From: Pseudomonas sp. PGPPP3 | Lineage (GTDB): Bacteria; Pseudomonadota; Gammaproteobacteria; Pseudomonadales; Pseudomonadaceae | Direction of reading: 5' to 3' | NCBI GenBank assembly: GCA_002256055.1 | Contig: NKIE01000119.1 | Coordinates: 1-7,830, forward strand | DNA: 7,830 nt | Part shown: positions 1 through 5,396 of the stretch, piece after piece | How the letters are laid out: every line of letters begins with the position of its first letter | Numbering within the stretch: the stretch's first letter is position 1 | Position numbers and translations under genes: made by a program | Notes under the pieces: model-generated | The model's database searches: none | Seen by the model: the letters and a program-made list of their open reading frames with translations, nothing else | What the model was told of the DNA's origin: nothing

Positions 1-1454
1 CCGGCCTGCTCAGCGCCGGCGAAAGCGCCGAAGCCGAAGTGATTGCCCTCAAGGAGCAGGCACAGAGCTTTCAACTGGTACTCAAACTGACCCTGGAAAA
101 CGGCCGGCAAACCACCCTGCTGGCCAATAGCAACCGCGCCCTGGCACAAGGGACTGCCCTGACCGTGACCGCGCTGTCGCAAACTCGCCTGGCAGTGACC
201 TTACAGGCAGCACCTACGCCGCTGAACAACCTCGACCTGGAGCAGTTACCGCTCGGCAGTCTGCTGCAGGCCAAGGTGCTGAGCAGCGAAGTCATAGCCC
301 AAGGCAAAGCCCAGCAGACGCTCTACAAGGTAGTGGCCAGCCTGCTCAATACACCACTGGCAGGCCGCCAGCTAAGCCTAGAAACACCACTGGCACTGCC
401 CGTCGGCAGCCTGCTTAGCGCTCAAGTCAAAGGTCAGCAGGCCCTGAGTTTTCTACCCCTGAGCGGCCGCTTGGATCAACTCGCCCTTGGCCAACAACTG
501 CAGACCCAGCAAAGCCGGCAAGGCTCTATGGAAGGTTTGCTCAAGGCCCTGCAAGGGCTGGGCAGTAGCGCAGCGGGCCAATCCCTACCGACCGGCCTGC
601 AAGGCAGCATCGACAAATTGCTTGGCGCCATGCCGGATGTTCGCCAGCTCGGCGACCCCAAAGCGCTGGCCAAGGCCTTGGAAGACAGCGGTTTGTTTTT
701 CGAAGCCAAATTACTCAGCGGTCAGACTCAAGCCCTGCCCCAGGACCTCAAGGCCAACCTGCTGCGCCTAGTAGCGCAACTCATGCCAGCCCTGCCCAAT
801 GCCACTGCGGCCGCGCTAACCGGCGCGCAGAACGAAGCTGGCCTGGCTCAAGCACTGCCGCTTATGTTGCGCAACATGCTCGGCGGCGCCAGCCAGGCCA
901 GTTCGAAACTGCAGGCACTGAACTTTCCGCTGACGGCCCGCCTGCTGCAAAACCTGGACGCCGATGCCGATCTGGAAACTCTGCTGCGCCTGGCCGCCGC
1001 CGCCGTATCGCGTTTGCAAACCCACCAACTGTCGAGTCTGGCGCAAACCCAGGTCGGCCCAGACGGCAACCTGCTGACCACCTGGCAGCTGGAAATCCCC
1101 ATGCGCAACCAACAAGAGCTAGTCCCCCTACAGGTCAAACTGCAGCGCGACGAAAGTCCGAAGAAGACCCCCAAAGAAAGCGGCGAGACCCTCTGGCGTG
1201 TCGAACTGGCTTTCGATCTAGCCCCTTTGGGGCCGCTGCAAGTGCAGGCACAACTGCTTCGCGGCAGCCTCTCTAGCCAGCTCTGGGCGGAGCGCCCGAC
1301 TACCGCCGAATTGATTGATCGCGAGCTCGGCCACCTGCGCGAACGCTTGAGCGCCGCCGGCCTGGAGGTGGGTGAGCTGGCCTGCCGCCAGGGCGTACCG
1401 CCACAAGGTCAACGCACCACTCTCGAACAACGCTGGGTCGACGAAACCGCATGA
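1..1454 (+). CDS. FliK-like flagellar hook-length control protein (partial, 5' end outside window)
   Basis: The frame is open to the left edge (first full codon at base 3), so about 483 residues are visible and the true start lies upstream; the in-frame GTG at 39 is not convincing as a start. The C-terminal ~130 residues look like the Flg_hook domain of FliK: a beta-rich stretch containing LGPLQVQAQL, then a helix-forming segment (AELIDRELGHLRERL) ending with a short strand around LEVGELACRQG. In FliK this domain touches the FlhB export gate and switches substrate specificity. The middle (roughly residues 150-330) is rich in Ala, Gln and Leu and fits a flexible ruler-like region. The N-terminal part holds repeated beta-type units of the form L-x-x-G-[ST]-x-L-x-[AV]-x-V. 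The stop codon overlaps the next gene as ATGA, implying translational coupling. Its place beside chemotaxis genes rather than hook genes suggests a paralogue of the main FliK; this is inference. Confidence 0.8.
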   Translation, partial: GLLSAGESAEAEVIALKEQAQSFQLVLKLTLENGRQTTLLANSNRALAQGTALTVTALSQTRLAVTLQAAPTPLNNLDLEQLPLGSLLQAKVLSSEVIAQGKAQQTLYKVVASLLNTPLAGRQLSLETPLALPVGSLLSAQVKGQQALSFLPLSGRLDQLALGQQLQTQQSRQGSMEGLLKALQGLGSSAAGQSLPTGLQGSIDKLLGAMPDVRQLGDPKALAKALEDSGLFFEAKLLSGQTQALPQDLKANLLRLVAQLMPALPNATAAALTGAQNEAGLAQALPLMLRNMLGGASQASSKLQALNFPLTARLLQNLDADADLETLLRLAAAAVSRLQTHQLSSLAQTQVGPDGNLLTTWQLEIPMRNQQELVPLQVKLQRDESPKKTPKESGETLWRVELAFDLAPLGPLQVQAQLLRGSLSSQLWAERPTTAELIDRELGHLRERLSAAGLEVGELACRQGVPPQGQRTTLEQRWVDETA

Positions 1455-1768
1455 AACGCCAAGCCCCACGCCAAGCCATCGCCCTCAGCTATGACGGCCA
1501 AAACACCCCCAACCTCACGGCCAAGGGTGACGACGAACTGGCCGAAGCCATCCTCGCCATTGCCCGCGAGTACAAGGTGCCGATCTACGAGAATGCCGAG
1601 CTGGTGCGCCTACTGGCCAAGCTGGAACTGGGGGATGCGATCCCTGAGCCGCTATACCGCAGCATTGCCGAGATCATCGCCTTTGCCTGGTACCTGAAAG
1701 GCAAGTGCCCGGACGGTTTTGCTGCCAAGGATGAAGGCTGGTCACCCCTTAGCCAGCCACCGTTATAG
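1451..1768 (+). CDS. Free-standing FlhB C-terminal (FlhX/YlqH-type) export-switch domain protein
   Basis: This 105-residue protein matches the cytoplasmic C-terminal half of the FlhB/YscU/HrcU export-switch family: AIALSYDG, then TAKGDDELAEAILAIA, then the VPIYENAELVRLLAKLELGDAIPEPLY stretch (read as VPI-x-EN, LA-x-L, IPE-x-LY) and a closing helix with AEIIAFAWYLKG. In full FlhB, four membrane helices and an NPTH autocleavage loop come first. Here the protein begins close to the point where NPTH would be and has no NPTH and no membrane segment, so it resembles the pre-cleaved FlhB-CC fragment. The final ~20 residues (Gly/Ser/Pro-rich) are probably disordered. The ATG lies within the ATGA overlap with the FliK-like gene; no strong ribosome binding site is seen, consistent with coupling. 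Small FlhB-C homologues known as FlhX (epsilonproteobacteria) and YlqH (Bacillus) are the closest concept. A role as soluble partner of the upstream FliK-like protein is inferred. Confidence 0.85.
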   Translation: MKRQAPRQAIALSYDGQNTPNLTAKGDDELAEAILAIAREYKVPIYENAELVRLLAKLELGDAIPEPLYRSIAEIIAFAWYLKGKCPDGFAAKDEGWSPLSQPPL

Positions 1769-1782
1769 CCGAACACATCGGC
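1768..1782. other. Small inverted repeat in the convergent gap
   Basis: A perfect 5-bp stem (GCCGA/TCGGC) with a 5-base loop starts at the last base of the FlhB-C-like gene, within the 53-base gap between converging genes. Neither strand has a T-run after it, so it is not a classical intrinsic terminator. It is the only clear dyad in the gap and might be a weak bidirectional 3' end. Confidence 0.3.
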
Positions 1783-1821
1783 AAGAACTTACTGGCAGGT
1801 CAGCGGGCTAGACGATAAGAA

Positions 1822-2226
1822 TCAAGAGGTGGGATGTTTGGCGTGGTGCAGCTTGCTCACCAGCTCGGCTTCCGCTTTGCTCAACCCGCAAGACTGGGTC
1901 AGGTCATCGACGCTGGCCCCCATGCCCGCCAGGCGCGCGGCCTGGGTAAAAGACAAACTACTGGGATCGCGCTGTTCGATTTGCGTCAGCTTGTCCGGCA
2001 AGGGTGCCACCACACGCCGCAACTCGTACAGCTCTTCACCCATGCGCACACTTCCGGTCAGGTAGGTATCCAAGCGCTTGCTCAGCTCTTTAAGGCGCTG
2101 ATCGCGGACGGCATCGCGTTCGGCTTGCAGCGCCGCCAAATGGCGCTGACTCAGGATCAGCCAGCCGCACGTAGCCGCCAGCAGAACCGAAAAAACCGCC
2201 AACACGATGACCGCCACCTCGAGCAT
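1822..2226 (-). CDS. DUF2802 protein: membrane-anchored coiled-coil protein at the end of the chemotaxis operon
   Basis: The 134-residue product has one N-terminal hydrophobic helix (about residues 3-26), a charged, helix-prone segment (about 28-85, with AERDAVRDQRLKELSKRL) likely to form a coiled coil, and a small conserved C-terminal module around 95-130 (ARLAGMGASVDDLTQSCGLS, then KAEAELVSKLHHA). I recognise this as the DUF2802 family protein found downstream of cheW in pseudomonads (PA1465 position in PAO1). It is expected to sit in the inner membrane with the coiled coil in the cytoplasm. The ATG at 2226 lies 3 bases after the cheW stop; an in-frame TTG directly after that stop (2229) is an alternative start, adding one residue. 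GAGAG in the end of cheW could serve either. The function is not established; the layout resembles SwrB of Bacillus, an activator of flagellar export, but that is inference only. Confidence 0.85.
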   Translation of the reverse strand: MLEVAVIVLAVFSVLLAATCGWLILSQRHLAALQAERDAVRDQRLKELSKRLDTYLTGSVRMGEELYELRRVVAPLPDKLTQIEQRDPSSLSFTQAARLAGMGASVDDLTQSCGLSKAEAELVSKLHHAKHPTS

Positions 2227-2229
2227 CAA

Positions 2230-2709
2230 TCAGATACTCTCGAGCTCGGACCATTCTTCTTCGGACATCATCTTGTCCAACTCGACCAGAATCAGCAGTT
2301 CGCCGTTCTTGTTGCACACGCCCTGGATAAACTTGGCCGATTCGTCGTTGCCAACGTTAGGCGCGGTTTCCACTTCAGACTGACGCAGATAAACCACTTC
2401 CGCCACGCTGTCGACCAAGATGCCAACGACTTGCTTGTCGGCTTCGATGATCACGATCCGGGTGTTGTCTGTCACCGGCGCCGAGTCCAAACCAAAGCGC
2501 TGGCGAGTGTCGATTACGGTAACGACATTACCGCGCAAGTTGATGATACCCAGCACATAACTGGGAGCACCTGGCACGGGAGCGATCTCGGTGTAGCGCA
2601 GGACTTCCTGCACCTGCATCACGTTGATGCCGTAGGTTTCGTTGTCCAGGCGAAAGGTCACCCACTGCAGAATGGGATCTTCAGAACCTTGTGCGGAGCT
2701 TTTCTTCAT
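2230..2709 (-). CDS. cheW: Chemotaxis coupling protein CheW
   Basis: The 159-residue product is one complete CheW domain with almost no extra sequence: beta-strand ILQWVTFRLDNETYGINV, EVLRYTEIAPVPGAP, YVLGIINLRGNVVTVIDTRQ (the hallmark G-[IV]-[IV]-NLRG segment), IVIIEADKQVVGILVDSV and the closing GELLILVELDKMM. CheW bridges chemoreceptor tips and the P5 domain of CheA at the inner face of the membrane array. The ATG at 2709 is preceded by GAGG at an 8-base spacing. It is the second CheW-fold gene here, after parP; this one is the canonical scaffold. The 96-base gap upstream of it holds three hairpins, so its expression may be set separately from parP. Its stop is followed after 3 bases by the DUF2802 start. 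Confidence 0.97.
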   Translation of the reverse strand: MKKSSAQGSEDPILQWVTFRLDNETYGINVMQVQEVLRYTEIAPVPGAPSYVLGIINLRGNVVTVIDTRQRFGLDSAPVTDNTRIVIIEADKQVVGILVDSVAEVVYLRQSEVETAPNVGNDESAKFIQGVCNKNGELLILVELDKMMSEEEWSELESI

Positions 2710-2729
2710 GTTCCCAGCCTCATCAAGAA

Positions 2730-2742
2730 CCGCCTTCGGCGG
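2730..2742 (-). other. Hairpin just upstream of cheW
   Basis: On the transcribed (minus) strand, CCGCC and GGCGG form a 5-bp all-GC stem around a GAA loop. It ends about 20 bases before the cheW ATG and is followed by TTCTTGATG, which is too poor in T for a classical terminator. It could shape access to the cheW ribosome binding site. Confidence 0.45.
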
Positions 2743-2747
2743 CGTAC

Positions 2748-2762
2748 GCGGGTGCTCCCCGC
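2748..2762 (-). other. Second hairpin in the parP-cheW gap
   Basis: GCGGG and CCCGC form a 5-bp all-GC stem with a 5-base loop. It is separated from the hairpin at 2730-2742 by five bases of the palindrome GCGTACGC (2742-2749), so the two could compete or stack. Confidence 0.4.
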
Positions 2763-2777
2763 TGTCATTACTATAGA

Positions 2778-2794
2778 GCCTCGCACGGCGAGGC
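2778..2794 (-). other. Third and strongest hairpin in the parP-cheW gap
   Basis: GCCTCGC and GCGAGGC form a perfect 7-bp stem around a 3-base loop, beginning 11 bases after the parP stop codon. On the transcribed strand it is followed by TCTATAGTAATG, not a T-run, so it looks more like an RNA-processing or 3'-end-protecting stem than a terminator. Confidence 0.55.
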
Positions 2795-2805
2795 GCCCCA
2801 ATCTA

Positions 2806-3594
2806 CTAGTGCAACTGGCCGCCGACCATACGCTTAGCCGCACCACTGGCAATGAGTTCGGCCAGCGCGGCCACGTCCAGCAAAGCACACATATGCTCGA
2901 TCACCGTACCCGCCAGCCATGGTCGCTGAGTCCGCTGGGTTCGCCACTTGACCTCTGCTGGATCCAGACGAATTGAGCGACTGACCTGATGGACTGCCAG
3001 GCCCCACTCATAACCCTGTACCGAAATTACATATTGCAGCCCCTGACGAAAATCGTCGCGATAACGGTCCGGCATGACCCAGCGCGCGGTATCCAGCACC
3101 TTTAGGTTGCCGGACTGCGAAGGCAGGATGCCAAGAAACCAGTCTGGCTGACCAAATAACGGCGTCAATTCCTGATCATGCAACGGGTAGATCGTACCCA
3201 GACAAACCAAGGGCACCGCCAGGGTCAGCCCCGCCACATCAAATAGCAAACACTCGAAAGGCTCTTCAGCCCAACTCGGCTGGCCGTCGAATGCGAGTGC
3301 AAGTGATGGCGGCTCGACGGCGGCAGCAACCACAGGCTCAGGAAGAGGAGCCTCGGGCGCCAAGACAGGGGCGACCACCAACGGCACCACAATTGGTAGT
3401 GCCTCAACCTGGACTTCAACCTCACGCGGCGCCAGCAAGCGGGCATCGCGAACCTGCTCTTCAAGCACAGCGTTTTGAAACTCATCCAGGCTGACACTGT
3501 CGGCCAACTCGGCGGCAGCCTCCTGCAACAACGCATCCAGGTAGGACTGCAAAGCCAGTTGTGGGCGTGTGGCAGTAGTGACCGTTCGACTCAT
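2806..3594 (-). CDS. parP: ParP-type CheW-like polar array-localisation protein
   Basis: The 262-residue product has three parts. Residues 1-60 are helix-rich (LALQSYLDALLQEAAAELAD, LDEFQNAVLEEQVRDARLL). Residues about 62-100 are a Pro/Ala/Val-rich linker. From about 112 to the end is a divergent CheW-like fold (FECLLFDVAGLTLAVPLVCL, WFLGILPSQSGNLKVLDTARW, YVISVQGYEWGLAV, ending with WLAGTVIEHMCALLDVAAL). This matches ParP, the protein that links the ParC ATPase to CheA/receptor arrays at the cell pole in Vibrio and Pseudomonas through its C-terminal AIF domain. The canonical NLRG of CheW is replaced by SGNLKV, arguing against a simple CheW duplicate. The ATG at 3594 has a modest upstream GGA (8-base spacing). 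It follows parC, its known partner, and a FliA-like promoter lies directly upstream. A plain name would be CheW domain-containing protein. Confidence 0.88.
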   Translation of the reverse strand: MSRTVTTATRPQLALQSYLDALLQEAAAELADSVSLDEFQNAVLEEQVRDARLLAPREVEVQVEALPIVVPLVVAPVLAPEAPLPEPVVAAAVEPPSLALAFDGQPSWAEEPFECLLFDVAGLTLAVPLVCLGTIYPLHDQELTPLFGQPDWFLGILPSQSGNLKVLDTARWVMPDRYRDDFRQGLQYVISVQGYEWGLAVHQVSRSIRLDPAEVKWRTQRTQRPWLAGTVIEHMCALLDVAALAELIASGAAKRMVGGQLH

Positions 3595-3625
3595 AGTACG
3601 TTTCCGTGAAGACAGCCTTTATAGG

Positions 3626-3654
3626 CTATCGGCCAACCTATGCTGCGACTTGAG
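3626..3654 (-). promoter_or_regulatory. Putative FliA (sigma-28) promoter for parP-cheW-DUF2802
   Basis: On the minus strand CTCAAG (3654-3649), 15 bases, then GCCGATAG (3633-3626) fits the flagellar sigma-28 pattern as I recall it for pseudomonads (TCAAG type -35, GCCGATA -10). The -10 differs from GCCGATAA only in its last base. It lies in the non-coding parC-parP gap, and the expected transcript start would be some 25 bases before the parP ATG, leaving room for its ribosome binding site. Position, orientation and match all agree; exact spacing preference is from memory. Confidence 0.65.
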
Positions 3655-3681
3655 TGCTGCTGTTGACCATGGATCAGCATA

Positions 3682-4470
3682 TCAAGCTACCTGTGCCGTA
3701 GGCTGTAAGGAAAGCAGGTGTTTGAGCAGTGCGCGATAGGCCAGCACCGCCCGACAGTTCGAATCAAACTGTGACGGCGTCAGGCCCGCTCGACTGGCAT
3801 CACGTAGACGCGTATCGACCGGAATATAAGCCGGCCAAAGCTGCTCAGGATAACTATTGCGCAGAGCGCGCAAGGTGCTCATGGAGGCCTGGGTGCGGCG
3901 ATCAAACAGAGTCGGCACAATCAGGTAAGGCAGCGCCTGCTTGCGCGAGCGGTTGATCATTACCAGGGTGCTTACCATGCGTTCCAGGCCTTTAACTGCA
4001 AGAAACTCCGTTTGTACCGGAATCACCAACTGCTGGCTGGCGGCCAGGGCATTGACCATCAGAATCCCCAGCAAGGGCGGACTGTCGATCACTGCATGAT
4101 CAAACTCGCCCCACAGCTGCGCCAGGCTCTTTGCAATCACCAGGCCCAGGCCGCTCTGCCCCGGCGACTGGCGCTCCAGCGTGGCCAGCGCAGTACTTGC
4201 TGGTAGCAGTTTGATGCGCTCATGACTGGTAGGCAGCAACAAGCGCTGCGGCAACCCCTGGGGCACCGTGCCCTGATGCAGGAACAGATCGTAGGCACTG
4301 TGCTCCAGGGAATCCGGGTCCTGACCGAAATAGCTGGTCATTGACCCATGGGGATCGAGATCGACCACCACTACTCGCTTGCCAGCATCAGCCAGCAAGC
4401 CGGCCAGGGCGATGGATGTGGTGGTCTTTCCGACTCCACCTTTTTGATTGGCGACTGCCCAGACTCTCAT
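3682..4470 (-). CDS. parC: ParC-type ParA-family ATPase for polar placement of the chemotaxis array
   Basis: The 262-residue product is a soluble ParA/MinD-superfamily ATPase. It has the deviant Walker A KGGVGKTT at residues 10-17 (signature Lys10, catalytic Lys15), the DLDPHG motif at 37-42 (Walker A' type), and Walker B near 125-132 (AVIDSPP, Asp129). Such proteins dimerise on ATP. In Vibrio and Pseudomonas ParC recruits chemotaxis arrays to the flagellated pole with ParP. The start is placed at the ATG at 4470 because GGGAGG precedes it at a 9-base spacing and residue 1 begins the canonical beta-strand (MRVWAVANQKGG). A longer frame from a GTG at 4503 only adds 11 non-family residues. No ParB gene is nearby, as expected for an orphan ParA that positions a protein complex. 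Many annotations call it Soj or ParA. Confidence 0.92.
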   Translation of the reverse strand: MRVWAVANQKGGVGKTTTSIALAGLLADAGKRVVVVDLDPHGSMTSYFGQDPDSLEHSAYDLFLHQGTVPQGLPQRLLLPTSHERIKLLPASTALATLERQSPGQSGLGLVIAKSLAQLWGEFDHAVIDSPPLLGILMVNALAASQQLVIPVQTEFLAVKGLERMVSTLVMINRSRKQALPYLIVPTLFDRRTQASMSTLRALRNSYPEQLWPAYIPVDTRLRDASRAGLTPSQFDSNCRAVLAYRALLKHLLSLQPTAQVA

Positions 4471-4513
4471 GATTTCTATCCTCCCGGCAGGCTCAAGCCA
4501 CACCGAGATATGG

Positions 4514-4535
4514 CGCCAGCCTCATGGGGCTGGCG
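4514..4535 (-). other. Intercistronic hairpin spanning the motD stop codon
   Basis: CGCCAGCC and GGCTGGCG form a perfect 8-bp GC-rich stem with a 6-base loop; the motD TGA stop (4524-4522) sits in the loop. No T-run follows on the transcribed strand, so simple termination is unlikely. The parC ribosome binding site is about 30 bases further on. A role in mRNA processing or in tuning parC level is possible. Confidence 0.6.
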
Positions 4536-5394
4536 ACTGGGAATTGACGGCATCCGACGGCGGAGCCACTGCTTCTGGCTGCAGTGCAGGTTGCATGCCA
4601 GCTCGCCGCAAAGCCCCATCAGGCTGTGCATTGGCACTGCCCACGCCACTGATACTGCGGCGCACATCCAAATTACGAGAGATCACCAACACCACCCGCC
4701 GATTGCGAGTACGCCCTTCGGCAGTGGCGTTATCTGCCAGAGGCTGGAACTCGCCATAGCCCACGGCTGCCAAGCGACCGGGGTTGACCCCATCCATGGC
4801 CAACATGCGCACAATACTGGCCGCCCGCGCCGTCGACAGTTCCCAATTGCTGGGGAACTGCGGGGTATTGATGGGCAAGTTGTCAGTAAAGCCTTCAATA
4901 TGCACCGGGTTCTCATAAGGTGCCAAAATCTTGGCGACTTTCTCAATAATGGTAAAGGCCCGGTCGGTCGGAATGGCATCGCCACTGGGGAATAGCAAAC
5001 TGGAATTGAGCTCAATCTCCACCCATAGCTCGTTGCCCCGGACCGTCATCTGGTCGCTCATGATCATATCGCCGAAAGCATCACGCATCCCTTGGGCAAT
5101 GTCCTGCAGCGGGTCGGACGGAGGCACAGTGGCACTAGGCTCCTCGACCTCCGAGACATCTGGCGTGGTGGTACGTGGACGCTCATCACCAATAGGGATG
5201 GGCTTGACCGCCCGATCAGGCTGATTGAAAACCCCTGTCAGGCTGTCCGAGAGGACCTTGTACTTACCCTCGTTGATCGAGGAAATCGAGTACATCACGA
5301 CAAAAAAAGCGAACAAAAGCGTAATGAAGTCGGCATAGGAAACTAGCCAACGCTCATGATTTTCATGTTCTTCTTGATGGCGCCTGCGGGCCAT
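4522..5394 (-). CDS. motD: Flagellar stator protein MotD (MotB family, OmpA-type peptidoglycan anchor)
   Basis: The 290-residue product has a short basic cytoplasmic N-terminus, then a single membrane helix (about 17-38) with the MotB signature SYADFITLLFAFFVVMYSIS. Asp22 corresponds to the essential proton-binding Asp32 of E. coli MotB. A Pro/Thr/Glu-rich periplasmic linker (about 65-100) follows, then an OmpA-like domain (about 120-245) with HIEGFTDNLPI, NWELSTARA and EGRTRNRRVVL, which bind peptidoglycan. The last ~45 residues are low-complexity and Pro/Ala-rich. MotD pairs with MotC as one of the two stators of pseudomonads, the one important for swarming and movement in viscous media. 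The ATG at 5394 is 2 bases after the motC stop, so the two are coupled. The 7-T run inside the membrane-helix codons leaves the frame intact. Confidence 0.95.
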   Translation of the reverse strand: MARRRHQEEHENHERWLVSYADFITLLFAFFVVMYSISSINEGKYKVLSDSLTGVFNQPDRAVKPIPIGDERPRTTTPDVSEVEEPSATVPPSDPLQDIAQGMRDAFGDMIMSDQMTVRGNELWVEIELNSSLLFPSGDAIPTDRAFTIIEKVAKILAPYENPVHIEGFTDNLPINTPQFPSNWELSTARAASIVRMLAMDGVNPGRLAAVGYGEFQPLADNATAEGRTRNRRVVLVISRNLDVRRSISGVGSANAQPDGALRRAGMQPALQPEAVAPPSDAVNSQSPAP

Positions 5395-5396
5395 GA

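Noticed and set aside
2761..2805. TATAGT on the minus strand as a sigma-70 -10 box for cheW
   Set aside because: The only TTG-type hexamer upstream (TTGGGG) is about 20 bases away, too far, and the spacer is occupied by the 7-bp hairpin; support is too thin.
1834..2976. A 380-codon plus-strand open frame antisense to the DUF2802 gene, cheW and the end of parP
   Set aside because: It runs across three well-supported genes, its product is a His/Gln/Arg-rich composition typical of reverse-frame shadows, and it shows no domain or ribosome binding site.
3614..3627. Short dyad AGCCT/AGGCT in the parC-parP gap as an operator or terminator
   Set aside because: Only 5 bp with no T-run; it overlaps the proposed -10 box and transcript start, and a dyad this short is likely by chance.
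4471..4503. GTG-initiated extension of ParC by 11 residues
   Set aside because: The ATG at 4470 has a strong GGGAGG site and begins the conserved ParA first strand; the extension has no family match and overlaps that ribosome binding site.
4348..4995. A 215-codon plus-strand open frame opposite motD and the start of parC
   Set aside because: It is fully covered by two clear genes on the other strand and looks like a codon-bias shadow.
5302..5308. Run of seven A (T on the coding strand) in the membrane-helix codons of motD, a possible slippage site
   Set aside because: The frame is intact, the run is explained by consecutive Phe codons in the membrane helix, and seven bases is short for phase variation.
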